A stretch of 64,000 nucleotides of DNA from an uncultured Bacteroidales bacterium (lineage in GTDB: Bacteria; Bacteroidota; Bacteroidia; Bacteroidales; Bacteroidaceae): assembly GCA_902779165.1 (NCBI GenBank), contig CACZAN010000009.1, forward strand, positions 1-64,000, written 5' to 3'. This document shows, in pieces, positions 17,859 to 26,634 of the stretch (positions within the stretch are counted from its first letter, which is position 1; the number at the start of each line of letters is the position of its first letter). The translations under genes were made by a program, and so were the position numbers. The notes below the pieces were generated by a model, which was not told the DNA's origin, did not search any database, and worked only from the letters and a program-made list of their open reading frames with translations.

Positions 17859-18250
17859 CGTACCATCATTTTATATGTTTTCTCCCTCGTCTTGACAATA
17901 TACACTCCCTGCGGCAATCGTCCTTTCATGGACGATCCGTTCAAGATGCGCCGTCCGTTCAAATCATATACTTCGGCAATGCTAAAATCTGACAACGCCT
18001 GTTCATCGACATCCTCTATCCCCGTTGTGGTTTCGTTGGTATTGGAGAAATACATCTTACTGAGGTTCGTCAGCGTGAACGACAACGAGCCCGCTTTCAG
18101 CGTATTACCGCTGATGGCCAACGTTAGCTGAGTAACATCTACAGAAACCTTTGAGCCATCAGTCAGTTCAAAGGTCAGATAGGGAAGCCCTTCAGCACTC
18201 GTGGTCAAAGCACTTACCAGCAGCAAAAAAACAATCGCAATCTTCTTCAT
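17855..18250 (-). CDS. Short secreted protein with a type IX-like C-terminal sorting motif
   Basis: The 131-residue protein has a signal peptide (LLLVSALTTSAEG), a short beta region ending in LTNLSKMYFSN, and a C-terminal block IAEVYDLNGRRI then LPQGVYIVKT that resembles T9SS sorting domains. Its middle resembles the N-terminal part of the next protein (LSEIDEM). An upstream start 31 codons earlier was rejected because the -7 box at 18279-18286 would lie within it. It starts a four-gene operon. Function unknown. Confidence 0.75.
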   Translation of the reverse strand: MKKIAIVFLLLVSALTTSAEGLPYLTFELTDGSKVSVDVTQLTLAISGNTLKAGSLSFTLTNLSKMYFSNTNETTTGIEDVDEQALSDFSIAEVYDLNGRRILNGSSMKGRLPQGVYIVKTREKTYKMMVR

Positions 18251-18278
18251 AATCGATACTATTATGGTTTTGATGCTG

Positions 18279-18310
18279 CAAAAGTACACAAAAGCCCCCG
18301 TCCCACCAAA
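18279..18310 (-). promoter_or_regulatory. Promoter of the secreted-protein/LytS/LytTR operon
   Basis: Read leftward: -33 TTTG at 18310-18307, a 20-bp spacer and -7 TACTTTTG at 18286-18279, 28 bp before the ATG. Confidence 0.65.
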
Positions 18311-18468
18311 TTTTTTCAACAAACAGCCTACTTTCTTCGGCAAAATTCCTTATTCCCCACACTAATTTTCAGAAAGAAAGCAAAAATGGCGCGAATCGTG
18401 CCGTAGAATGTAGCATAGCCATCACTTCAGCGCTTATTATTCTCCGTCTGCAGATAGGGGCGTACTGT

Positions 18469-18578
18469 CGAGTTCCACTGCTGGAACTCGCGAATTCCAC
18501 TGCTGGAACTCACGAATTCCACTGCTGGAACTCACGAATTCCACTGCTGGAACTCACGAGTTCCACCCTTGGAATTTC
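18469..18578. repeat. 22-bp-period array with palindromic units
   Basis: Five units begin at 18469, 18491, 18513, 18535 and 18557. The core is GAATTCCA-CTGC-TGGAACTC, or GAGTTCCA-CTGC-TGGAACTC, an 8-bp dyad around a 4-bp centre. The first four units are almost identical; the fifth is degenerate and is followed by a partial TGGAACTCC. The gap 18251-18698 holds nothing else I recognise apart from the operon promoter. Confidence 0.85.
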
Positions 18579-18698
18579 CTGGAACTCCTAATCGATTGTT
18601 CTTTGTTGACGGCTCCAGCTGAGGAGTAGTACAGCTCGAACCCAAGCACAAAATGGATGAAAGATGTACAGCAAATATTCCCAATTATGGAAAAAAAA

Positions 18699-19952
18699 TC
18701 ATTGTTCGCTCTGCGCTTGCGATGCTTCGCGCTTGAAGTGTTTTTTCCTTCGATCGTAGTATTCTGCTGTAGCGGTGAAAAACACATCACCGCTGGAATT
18801 AAGGGCTGTCTCCACACTATCTTGAATGACTCCGATGATGAAGCCAACGCCTACTGCCTCCATAGCAATATCGTTTCCTATACCAAAAAAAGAACATGCC
18901 ATAGGAATAAGCAGCAACGAACCGCCGGCGACACCTGAAGCACCACATGCTCCCAATGTGGCAATAATACTGAGGAATAGGGCCGAAATGAAAGTGACCT
19001 CAATGCCCATGGTGTGTGCCACAGCCAGTGTCATCACCGTAATCGTTACAGCAGCACCGTTCATGTTGATGGTGGCGCCGAGCGGAATACTCACCGAATA
19101 GAAGTCCTCGTCGAGGCCCAATTCCTTACATAGATTCAGGTTTATGGGAATATTAGCCGCTGACGATCGGGTGAAGAATGCATTCAGTCCACTTTCTTTC
19201 AGACATTTGAAGAGCAGTGGATAGGGGTTCTTTCTCATCATCAGGAAAGATATCAGCGGATTGAATACTAAGGTATTTGCCAACATACACCCCACGAGCA
19301 ACAACACAAGGTGCCCATAGGTGGTGAAGACTTCAAGTCCGCTCTCTGACACGGATGAGAAGACTAAGCCCAAGATACCAAAAGGAGCAAACTGAATAAC
19401 CCACTTCACAGTCTGCGATATTACTTCTGCAAAATCATTCACCATATCTATCGTAGGCTTGGAGGCATGTATTTTCAGCGCAATTCCGACAAGAATCGCC
19501 CAGAAAAGGATACCTATGTAGTTTGCCGAAGACACAGACATCAATGGATTTGTCACCATATTAGTCAGCATATTTGTAAAGACGTCGGTGAGGGAACCTG
19601 GCGCTGCGCCCTCTGCCATATCTGTCAACTGAAGAGTGACAGGAAATAGGAAACTGCCTGCTACCGCACACATTACGGCTATGAATGTGCTCAGGAGATA
19701 GCATGAGATGACCGTACGAAAACGCGGACCCAATCCGCCATTTGCCTTAGCGAGACTCGCCGCCACGAGCACGGCCACCAGTACCGGGGCTACAGCTTTC
19801 AAAGCACTAACGAAAACCTGTCCCAATATAGAGATGCCTGTCCATTCGGGTACTATCAGTCCGAGAACAGCACCAATCACAAGACCAATCAAGATGCGAA
19901 GTACAAGACTTGTCTGGCTCCAACGCTTAATCAGAAGTTCAACTTTATTCAT
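18699..19952 (-). CDS. sstT: Serine/threonine:Na+ symporter
   Basis: A 417-residue inner-membrane transporter of the dicarboxylate/amino acid:cation symporter family, closest in wording to SstT. The hallmark FFTRSSAANIPINLN loop, the sodium/substrate region INMNGAAVTITV and the closing SVETALNSSGDVFFTA are all present. It imports serine and threonine with Na+. The ATG at 19952 fits the family better than an in-frame ATG at 19967. It starts a short distance after the NigD-like gene. Confidence 0.92.
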   Translation of the reverse strand: MNKVELLIKRWSQTSLVLRILIGLVIGAVLGLIVPEWTGISILGQVFVSALKAVAPVLVAVLVAASLAKANGGLGPRFRTVISCYLLSTFIAVMCAVAGSFLFPVTLQLTDMAEGAAPGSLTDVFTNMLTNMVTNPLMSVSSANYIGILFWAILVGIALKIHASKPTIDMVNDFAEVISQTVKWVIQFAPFGILGLVFSSVSESGLEVFTTYGHLVLLLVGCMLANTLVFNPLISFLMMRKNPYPLLFKCLKESGLNAFFTRSSAANIPINLNLCKELGLDEDFYSVSIPLGATINMNGAAVTITVMTLAVAHTMGIEVTFISALFLSIIATLGACGASGVAGGSLLLIPMACSFFGIGNDIAMEAVGVGFIIGVIQDSVETALNSSGDVFFTATAEYYDRRKKHFKREASQAQSEQ

Positions 19953-19973
19953 AACGGAATACCCCATAGCTTC

Positions 19974-20660
19974 TCAATTCAGGTTGTTGAACCGCCAGGT
20001 GAGGGGGCCTGTATATGTGACAATAGTGAAAGAAAGAGAGTCCGAGGGGTTAAAGGCTGCGATGGAATCCAAAGGAATACTGAGGTAAAGATCGCCGCTA
20101 TAAGCTTGTTGGTCGTCCATTTGACGGTGGAAAAGTGAGAGATGATAGGTGTTACCTCCGAAAGCATTTTTACTTACGCTGTCAGTCAAGTATGCCCAAC
20201 TTTGCTTACCGCCCTGCGTCTTGGGACGAAGGTGGCAGTTGATGAACCGTCCGCCCAGCCAAACGCTTTCCACTCCTGTGGGATCATGAGAAGGGGACTC
20301 CTTGCCGACATAGTCGCTCAGAACGGGAATGGCCTTCGCCGTGTAGATCCAAGCGCGCTGTGATGTCTGGCTTCCATCGTTGTCCTCTATAGAATAACCC
20401 ATCAGAACGCGAGCCGACTCATTAGCATCCATCCCTTTTACCTCATTAGCAACATAATAAGTGCGACCTGCATCCGTGATAAAATGATTGAGTAGTCCTT
20501 CACCGTCGGCATAAGCCATCGTAAATTCCGTGATGAGTGCAGGGTAGCCTTCCTCATCATCACTACCAGAGCAGGAGAGGAACATCAGGGAAGAACAGAC
20601 GAACAGGAGACTCAACAGGGAACGATGTAGGTAACAGCAGGTGGGGATGGTGGGCATCAT
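19974..20660 (-). CDS. NigD-like lipoprotein
   Basis: The 228-residue protein has a lipoprotein signal ending MFLSCSGS, then a two-part beta-rich body. The N-terminal part (YPALITEFTMAYADGEGLLN, then GRTYYVAN) and the rest resemble NigD-like proteins found widely in Bacteroidales. Their function is mostly unknown. It stops just before sstT and is probably cotranscribed. Confidence 0.6.
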   Translation of the reverse strand: MMPTIPTCCYLHRSLLSLLFVCSSLMFLSCSGSDDEEGYPALITEFTMAYADGEGLLNHFITDAGRTYYVANEVKGMDANESARVLMGYSIEDNDGSQTSQRAWIYTAKAIPVLSDYVGKESPSHDPTGVESVWLGGRFINCHLRPKTQGGKQSWAYLTDSVSKNAFGGNTYHLSLFHRQMDDQQAYSGDLYLSIPLDSIAAFNPSDSLSFTIVTYTGPLTWRFNNLN

Positions 20661-20723
20661 GGGAGAAAAACTTTTCGGCTTAGTAGAAAAATGGTTAAGT
20701 AGAATTGAAGGAATCGGCAGGAA

Positions 20724-21905
20724 TTACTGTGCCGCCTCTTGGTTGAAGAGGGGATTAGCATACATCGTCAACAGCCGCTCGCGCAAGAATTCAGTATCCG
20801 GCTGCGGCAAGTTAATTAAGGCTATGCGACTCGCTACGTAGTCCTCGAATGCAGAACGCTGCGCTGAGGTATAATGATCTGAATAGGCGGTTGTTCCCTT
20901 CAGAAGGTCGGCAGCCACATAGTTGCCTGGGAAGAGGCGATAGCTGCGGTGTATCTCGCGATCTATACCTTGTGCCAGAGCCTGGAAGAACTCCTTTTCG
21001 GGCAGTGCGGAGAGGCTGTCGATCCACCCATTTACGGGGCGACCTGTCTGGTAGTGTACGTGTCCCTTCTGTCCGAAAATGCCAGTCTTCATGTTGTTGA
21101 GGTCATCCTGTTTCGACTTCTTCCAGGTGGCATCGTCGCGCTTCTGCTGGAACTCCTGAGCCTTCAGGTAATCACAAGGGTCGTACTCATAGCTGATGGC
21201 CAGTGGCACAATATTCAGTTCCTTAAGACTCGCAATGGCTCCAGCCGTGCCCTCATCGCCGTTGATAGCCAACATCTTCAGCAGCGACACTTGTGTCTGA
21301 TCACTTGAATCCTTAGCCCGCCCCTCGCGCTGGGCGATCCAGATGTTTTCGTGCTTTTTGGTAACGGCGAAATGAATGTAGCGGCTCATGGTTTGGCTGG
21401 CTTTCAACATTTCACGCATGGGAAGGGAGCGCTGAACGATGAAGGCCTTATTCAACCGCACAAGGGTACGTATCCACTTATATATTAGCAGGTTGTCGCC
21501 AATAGCAATCTCACACGTTGTAGGAAACTTTTCGTCATGAAGCAAAGCATCAAGGATTGCGCTGTCGAGTACGATATCGCGATGGTTGCTCACAAACGTG
21601 AAGCGATCAGGACCTGGTGCTATATCTTGATGTATGAAGGAATAATCCGTCGTGCAACGCCGCAGTATTCGTTTCACCACAGGCTTCATAAAACGTACCT
21701 GAAAGCTCAAGGTGGAATGAATACCTACTGTGGCTAATCGCAAGATACCACGACTGATGCTCAAAGGCAGAAAAGGTACGAACCCCTTCAGTATATGGGA
21801 GAACTGGCGGTCATGGAGAAGACTGTCAATAGCTCCACGCACTTCGTCGTCGTTGTAAGGACGAATATCCTTGAATTCTTCGGGAATCTGCGGTGAATTA
21901 TTCAT
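20724..21905 (-). CDS. 1-acylglycerol-3-phosphate acyltransferase-type protein
   Basis: The 393-residue protein has a PlsC-like acyltransferase core. SNHRDIVLD at 106-114 supplies the catalytic His108 and an Asp, and WIAQREGRAKDS at about 203 is the second block. It probably transfers an acyl chain to a lipid precursor at the membrane. The C-terminal third is specific to a longer Bacteroidota subgroup. It lies 16 bp after ddl in the ddl/rluD/PASTA operon. Confidence 0.8.
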   Translation of the reverse strand: MNNSPQIPEEFKDIRPYNDDEVRGAIDSLLHDRQFSHILKGFVPFLPLSISRGILRLATVGIHSTLSFQVRFMKPVVKRILRRCTTDYSFIHQDIAPGPDRFTFVSNHRDIVLDSAILDALLHDEKFPTTCEIAIGDNLLIYKWIRTLVRLNKAFIVQRSLPMREMLKASQTMSRYIHFAVTKKHENIWIAQREGRAKDSSDQTQVSLLKMLAINGDEGTAGAIASLKELNIVPLAISYEYDPCDYLKAQEFQQKRDDATWKKSKQDDLNNMKTGIFGQKGHVHYQTGRPVNGWIDSLSALPEKEFFQALAQGIDREIHRSYRLFPGNYVAADLLKGTTAYSDHYTSAQRSAFEDYVASRIALINLPQPDTEFLRERLLTMYANPLFNQEAAQ

Positions 21906-21921
21906 TATCGATTATACTTTA

Positions 21922-22932
21922 TCAGAGTTTATCCTCAATAATATCTGAAAGCACATCCTTGATGTCCAGCTTTGCTGCCCTCACCTGCTGAGGTATGAAA
22001 CTGGTGGTTGTCATCCCTGGCGTAGTGTTGATTTCCAGCATGTTGATGCGCACATGTGCCTTACCCTCATCGTCTGTCTGTGTCGTAACGATGTAGTCCA
22101 CACGTATGATTCCAGAACAACCAAGGATATCATAGATGGCACTCGTCAGTGCTTGCACGCGGTCTCTCAGGTCGTTGGGAATTCGGGCTGGTGTGATTTC
22201 ATCGACTTCGCCGTTGTACTTAGCATCGTAATCGAAGAACTCGTTGTGGGTGACGACTTCCGTGACAGGGAATACCACCTCCTTGCCAGCAACTTTGTAG
22301 CAACCGCAAGTCAGCTCGGTACCAGGAATAAATGCCTCGACCATCACCTCGTCGCTCTCCTTCATCGCCAACTTGATGGCTGGTCGCAGTTGATCCAATG
22401 TCTTTACTTTAGAAACTCCAAAGCTGCTGCCACCCGCATTGGGTTTCACGAAACAAGGAAGACCTATATGTTCTATGATCTCGTTATCTGTGACCAGATC
22501 CTCATTACCCTTGCGTACCACCAGACTCTCAGAAACATTAACACCAAAACCTTTGAGGTATTGGTTTAGCGTGAACTTATTGAAAGTCAAAGCCTCTACG
22601 AGTACGCCACTGGTGGAATAAGGCATATGGATAAGATCGAAATATCCTTGCAGAATACCATTCTCACCTGGGGTTCCATGAATGGTGATATAGGCAAAAT
22701 CAGGACGGACTTTACGACGACCGACCTTGAATGAGAAGTCCTCACGGCTGACTGGAACTTTCTTTCCGGCTGGAAGATGTGCTTCCCAGGTGAGTCCGTT
22801 TATCTCTACAATAAAGACCTCGAATTTCTCCTTATCTAAAAAACTCTCTATACCCTGTGCACTACGCAAACTCACATCGTGCTCAGAACTATCACCGCCA
22901 CATACAACGGCTACATTTTTTTTCTTTTCCAT
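21922..22932 (-). CDS. ddl: D-alanine--D-alanine ligase
   Basis: The 336-residue ATP-grasp enzyme makes D-Ala-D-Ala for peptidoglycan. VVCGGDSSEHDVSLRSA near the start, GTPGENGILQGYFD, and the C-terminal MLEINTTPGMT are family motifs. The ATG at 22932 was chosen because AAGGAG lies just before it; a GTG two codons upstream overlaps that site. It follows rluD in the operon. Confidence 0.95.
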   Translation of the reverse strand: MEKKKNVAVVCGGDSSEHDVSLRSAQGIESFLDKEKFEVFIVEINGLTWEAHLPAGKKVPVSREDFSFKVGRRKVRPDFAYITIHGTPGENGILQGYFDLIHMPYSTSGVLVEALTFNKFTLNQYLKGFGVNVSESLVVRKGNEDLVTDNEIIEHIGLPCFVKPNAGGSSFGVSKVKTLDQLRPAIKLAMKESDEVMVEAFIPGTELTCGCYKVAGKEVVFPVTEVVTHNEFFDYDAKYNGEVDEITPARIPNDLRDRVQALTSAIYDILGCSGIIRVDYIVTTQTDDEGKAHVRINMLEINTTPGMTTTSFIPQQVRAAKLDIKDVLSDIIEDKL

Positions 22933-22972
22933 TGTCACTCCTTATCATTATATATTGGTTAATTTGCAGGAA

Positions 22973-24085
22973 TTATAATTGGTTTTGCGCGTAGGCGCGC
23001 CATTTATCGATAAGTTTCGTCAAATCCTCCGGCTGCGGGCTCTCGAAGAACATTTCCTGTTTGGTGCGCGGATGCACAAACCCCAAAGTGCGAGCGTGCA
23101 AGGCTTGACGTGGACAAAGAGCGAAAGCATTCTGCACAAACTGCTTATATTTCGCAGTGGGTTGACCGCGCAGAACCTCCATGCCTCCATAGCGTTCGTC
23201 TGCAAAGAGTGGATGACCGATATGCTTCATGTGAGCACGGATTTGATGTGTGCGACCGGTCTCAAGCACACATTCCACCCAAGTCACAGGGCCGAAGGCT
23301 TCGAGTACTCGCCAGTGAGTGACAGCAGGCTTGCCCACCTCGCTCTCTGGCGGAAAGACCGTCATTCGCTGGCGGTCCTTCGGGTCGCGAGCGATGTTTC
23401 CTTCAATGCGTCCTGCCGGGTCGTCAAAACTGCCCCAAACCAGTGCATTGTATGCCCTGCGGGTTGACTTGACGAAGAATTGATGACAGAGGTCGGTCTT
23501 CGCCTCAGCCGTTTTCGCCACAACAAGCAGACCACTGGTGTCCTTATCTATTCGATGAACAAGACCCACGCTTGGGTCATTTGGGTCATAGTCGGGATTG
23601 TCGCGCAAGTGCCACGCCAAAGCATTTACCAGTGTTCCAGAATAATTACCCACTCCTGGATGAACTACCAACCCCGCTGGCTTGTCGACCACAAGCAGGT
23701 CGCTGTCTTCATAGACCACATTCAACGGAATATCTTCTGGAACGACCTCTGTCTCCATACGTGGATGATCTAACATCAGTGTCACCACGTCCAGCGGTTT
23801 TACACGGTAATTGCTCTTGACTGGGCGGTCGTTAACGTGAATGCAACCAGCCTCTGCAGCTCGTTGGATGCGTGCCCGACTGGTGTCGCGCAAGTGCTCC
23901 ATGAGAAACTTATCCACGCGCAATAACGTCTGGCCTTTGTCGGCAACCACGCGGCGATGCTCATACAGCGTACCGTCAGCGCCAGCCTCCAGCCCGTCAT
24001 CGTCCAGGTCTAATGACTCGTCCAAGTCTAAGCTATCACTCCTCATGGGCTCAGGATCCTTGTCACTGCACTCTTCCAACATCAT
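22973..24085 (-). CDS. rluD: 23S rRNA pseudouridine synthase, RluD family
   Basis: The 370-residue protein begins with an acidic ~38-residue tail, then an S4 RNA-binding domain (TLLRVDKFLMEHL) and the pseudouridine synthase domain with catalytic Asp180 in HRIDKDTSGLL. It is likely to modify 23S rRNA helix 69 or a similar site. Its ATG overlaps the stop of the PASTA gene (TGATG), so translation is probably coupled. The acidic tail of many Asp and Glu is unusual for the family. Confidence 0.9.
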   Translation of the reverse strand: MMLEECSDKDPEPMRSDSLDLDESLDLDDDGLEAGADGTLYEHRRVVADKGQTLLRVDKFLMEHLRDTSRARIQRAAEAGCIHVNDRPVKSNYRVKPLDVVTLMLDHPRMETEVVPEDIPLNVVYEDSDLLVVDKPAGLVVHPGVGNYSGTLVNALAWHLRDNPDYDPNDPSVGLVHRIDKDTSGLLVVAKTAEAKTDLCHQFFVKSTRRAYNALVWGSFDDPAGRIEGNIARDPKDRQRMTVFPPESEVGKPAVTHWRVLEAFGPVTWVECVLETGRTHQIRAHMKHIGHPLFADERYGGMEVLRGQPTAKYKQFVQNAFALCPRQALHARTLGFVHPRTKQEMFFESPQPEDLTKLIDKWRAYAQNQL

Positions 24086-24726
24086 CACTCTGCGTCAACG
24101 GGCGGCGCATCATTAAAAGAGGGAGATACTCCCGCTGCTGCGTCGTCATCCAGATTGTCAAAATCATCAAGTTCTTCGTAGCCTGAGTCTTTTCCTACCT
24201 GCAACACCAACGGTACGTCGATAGGCACTCGCTCGCCCGCGTAGACATTACGGCCTTGGCTCTTAACGCCATAGACCCAGTCGAGATCACCAGACACGTA
24301 TTCTACGGGGCCAAGTTTGAATCCCATTGCCGTGAGTTTGGCCTGAGCCTCACGCAGGGAACTATTGTCTGCTATATCAGGCAGAGCCATTGTTGGCGTG
24401 CTCTCTGTATTGATAATCAAGTAAATCTCGCGGCCACTCTTCACCTTACGCCCCTTCGCTGGTGTCTGCTCGAGAATGCAGCCGGCAGGCAACTGTTTGT
24501 TGTAGGCCGAATCCACGACAACACCTTTCAACCCCTTACTGTCAAGGATATAATACGCATCATTTACCTGATGCCCTACCACATCGGGAACAACGATACT
24601 CTCGCCGTGGTGAGTATAAACGGACAGGAAGTACCATGCGCCAATTACCGCCAGTATTACCGCCAGCACCAATGCCAGCAAATTACCCCACACCAGAGGG
24701 CTGAGTATTTTCTGCTTGAATCCCAT
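24085..24726 (-). CDS. Membrane-anchored PASTA-domain protein
   Basis: The 213-residue protein has one N-terminal membrane segment (about 12-32) and two PASTA domains outside, about 40-110 (VVPDVVGHQVNDA) and 112-188 (LPDIADNSSLREAQ). An acidic C-terminal tail follows. PASTA domains bind peptidoglycan fragments. Here no kinase domain is attached. Its place before rluD and ddl is a common Bacteroidales arrangement and suggests a cell-wall role. Confidence 0.85.
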   Translation of the reverse strand: MGFKQKILSPLVWGNLLALVLAVILAVIGAWYFLSVYTHHGESIVVPDVVGHQVNDAYYILDSKGLKGVVVDSAYNKQLPAGCILEQTPAKGRKVKSGREIYLIINTESTPTMALPDIADNSSLREAQAKLTAMGFKLGPVEYVSGDLDWVYGVKSQGRNVYAGERVPIDVPLVLQVGKDSGYEELDDFDNLDDDAAAGVSPSFNDAPPVDAE

Positions 24727-24765
24727 GTTGATAGATTAAACACTTCACATGTTTGCATAAAAAAC

Positions 24766-24855
24766 GTTAGCATGTTAACAGGCTAACAAGTTAACAGGCC
24801 ACAAGGCTCTCGTTTTTGTCAGTCTGTTAACGTGCTAACGTGTTAACGTGTTAAC
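24766..24855. repeat. Two 8-bp-period arrays, GTTAAC type
   Basis: Four octamers at 24766-24797 (gttagcat, gttaacag, gctaacaa, gttaacag) and four at 24824-24855 (ctgttaac, gtgctaac, gtgttaac, gtgttaac). They fill the gap between rpmH and the PASTA gene. Confidence 0.75.
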
Positions 24856-24862
24856 GGTGGAC

Positions 24863-25018
24863 TTACTTTCCGTGACGCTCGTCCGAAACGGTGAGCTTCT
24901 TGCGACCCTTGGCACGGCGGGCGGCGAGCACGCGGCGGCCATTAGCGGTCAACATACGTTCACGGAATCCGTGCTTGTTCTTTCTCTTGCGATTGTGGGG
25001 TTGAAATGTTCTTTTCAT
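24863..25018 (-). CDS. rpmH: Ribosomal protein bL34
   Basis: The 51-residue basic protein begins [17 protein letters not shown] and contains [20 protein letters not shown], which is diagnostic for bL34 of the large ribosomal subunit. It ends with a short extension [12 protein letters not shown]. It has its own promoter and may be read into the PASTA gene. Confidence 0.97.
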   Translation of the reverse strand: MKRTFQPHNRKRKNKHGFRERMLTANGRRVLAARRAKGRKKLTVSDERHGK

Positions 25019-25065
25019 TGTTGTATATTTTATATGTTTTGCTCTAAAAGTGCGCTAACGGGCTG

Positions 25066-25097
25066 CAAAAGTAGGTACTTTTTTTCATTCACGCAAG
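25066..25097 (-). promoter_or_regulatory. rpmH promoter
   Basis: -7 TACTTTTG at 25073-25066 and a weaker -33 CTTG at 25097-25094 with a 20-bp spacer, read leftward. Confidence 0.6.
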
Positions 25098-25147
25098 TCT
25101 TAGATGATTTTTTCCGCTTTCTCTTGCGTTTTTTGGTTAATTTTCAC

Positions 25148-25155
25148 TACCTTTG
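25148..25155 (+). promoter_or_regulatory. -7 box of efp
   Basis: TACCTTTG about 97 bp before the efp ATG; TTGC at 25124-25127 is a possible -33 box with a 20-bp spacer. Confidence 0.6.
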
Positions 25156-25252
25156 CACCCGATTTCGAGAGTTATGCCCTCAAAAAGACATCTCTATCCA
25201 CGTATAAAGCGTAAACAATCACCATAACATAAACTCATAAATTCAAAAAGTC

Positions 25253-25819
25253 ATGATCAATTCACAAGACATCAAGAAGGGCACCTGCATCCGCATGGAC
25301 GGCAAGCTCTATTTCTGCATCGATTTCCTTCATGTGAAGCCAGGAAAAGGCAACACCATCATGCGCACTACCCTGAAGGACGTGGTCACCGGCAATGTCC
25401 TCGAGCGCCGTTTCAATATCGGTGAGAAACTCGAAGACGTGCGCGTAGAACGTCGCAGCTATCAGTACCTCTACATGGAAGGTGAGGATTATATCTTCAT
25501 GAACAACGAGACCTTCGAGCAGATTCCCATCGCCAAGGCACTCATCAATGGCGTAGATTTCATGAAGGAAGGCGAGAACGTAGAAGTTGTCACTGATGCT
25601 TCCACTGAGACCGTGCTCTATGCCGACGTTCCCGTGAAGGTTAGGCTCGCTATCGTCTGGACAGAACCCGGATTGAAAGGTGATACCGCCACCAACACCC
25701 TTAAGCCTGCTCGTGTAGAGACTGGAGCCGAAATCCGCGTTCCCCTCTTCATCAACGAAGGTGAAATCGTGGAAGTAGACACACGTGATGGCAGTTACCA
25801 AGGCCGCGTGAAGGCTTAA
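25253..25819 (+). CDS. efp: Translation elongation factor P
   Basis: The 188-residue protein has the three beta-barrel domains of EF-P. It relieves ribosomes stalled at proline runs. The tip of domain I reads HVKPGKGNT with Lys32 at the site that is modified, or supported by arginine or other chemistry, in different bacteria. The C-terminal part contains EVDTRDGSYQGRVK. Single gene with its own promoter and a terminator behind it. Confidence 0.96.
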   Translation: MINSQDIKKGTCIRMDGKLYFCIDFLHVKPGKGNTIMRTTLKDVVTGNVLERRFNIGEKLEDVRVERRSYQYLYMEGEDYIFMNNETFEQIPIAKALINGVDFMKEGENVEVVTDASTETVLYADVPVKVRLAIVWTEPGLKGDTATNTLKPARVETGAEIRVPLFINEGEIVEVDTRDGSYQGRVKA

Positions 25820-25824
25820 TTGTT

Positions 25825-25864
25825 ACGCGATCATACGCGCGACGCGCGCACCCGCGTACGCGTG
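25825..25864. repeat. Alternating purine-pyrimidine GC tract
   Basis: After efp a 40-bp stretch made of cgcg, acgcg and gcgcac steps alternates purine and pyrimidine almost throughout. It stands out from its surroundings in base composition. It could take a Z-form or act as a helper hairpin for the terminator that follows. Confidence 0.5.
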
Positions 25865-25878
25865 GTTATTAATAATGA

Positions 25879-25914
25879 GTTCCGCAGTAGGAGTTTTCAC
25901 TTCCCCTGCGGAAC
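25879..25914 (+). terminator. Hairpin after efp
   Basis: GTTCCGCAG at 25879-25887 pairs exactly with CTGCGGAAC at 25906-25914 around an 18-nt loop; flanking ATGA and TTCAT extend the pairing imperfectly. The T-run is weak. Confidence 0.6.
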
Positions 25915-25957
25915 TTCATTTATGTTCTTATCCGACTTCTAATCCTCTCCGGAGATA

Positions 25958-26503
25958 TTATGTAGTAGCTGCCACCTCTGGACGAGTCATCAGAAGATAG
26001 ACGACGGCGGCTATAAGTCCAAGGATAATTAGAACAACGAAAATGCCAATGATGCAGCCGACAGGACCGCAACCAGGTTGCTCCTCCTGTGGAGCACCGC
26101 CCTCAGGGAGGGTGTCTGGGGTATCCTTCCCAGGAGTTATTGAGGGATTGTTGGCAGCTTCTTCAGCATCAGCAATAGCTTCATCAAGAGATGGCACTGT
26201 GGTGGAACCTTTCTTGCCTTTTCTCGTGGCACCCTTGGTGGTGGTAGTCGCTGGGGTCTTGCCAGCTTTCTTTGCAGCTGTGCCCCCGAGGCCGAGCATA
26301 CTCAGGAGATTAAGTTTCTTCCAGGTGATGAGTCGCTTGCTGTAGCCCACGCCTTTTCCGAGGCTCACGTTGACATTCACACCCGTACTGCCAATATTCA
26401 GGGTCTTGCCTTTTGGACCAATAGTGAGGCTGACACCACTTTTGCCTACGTTCATTGTGACGTAGGGCAGGATTTTCATTCGTTTATTAAATCGAACACC
26501 CAT
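25958..26503 (-). CDS. DUF4236 protein with C-terminal membrane anchor
   Basis: The 181-residue protein starts MGVRFNKRMKILPYVTMNVG and has KSGVSLTIGPKGKTLNIG, the DUF4236 pattern of short beta repeats. A Thr/Lys-rich and then Pro-rich middle leads to one C-terminal membrane segment (about 150-173). The function of the family is not known to me. Longer in-frame starts were rejected because the -7 box at 26553-26560 would lie inside the gene. Confidence 0.75.
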   Translation of the reverse strand: MGVRFNKRMKILPYVTMNVGKSGVSLTIGPKGKTLNIGSTGVNVNVSLGKGVGYSKRLITWKKLNLLSMLGLGGTAAKKAGKTPATTTTKGATRKGKKGSTTVPSLDEAIADAEEAANNPSITPGKDTPDTLPEGGAPQEEQPGCGPVGCIIGIFVVLIILGLIAAVVYLLMTRPEVAATT

Positions 26504-26552
26504 AGAGAGGAGTTTTGAGTTTAGAGTTTGGTAACTTATGACTTTCTGGGTG

Positions 26553-26560
26553 CAAAGATA
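26553..26560 (-). promoter_or_regulatory. -7 box of the DUF4236 gene
   Basis: TATCTTTG read leftward, 49 bp before the ATG at 26503. Confidence 0.5.
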
Positions 26561-26634
26561 GGAAAAATACGGCGAATTCTGCGCATGAAAGGCAAAAACT
26601 TTCAACTATAGCCCCCCGACTCAGAACTTTTTTG

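Noticed and set aside
18554-18847. A 97-codon - strand frame after sstT
   Set aside because: It overlaps sstT in another frame and the 22-bp array; there is no promoter or family match.
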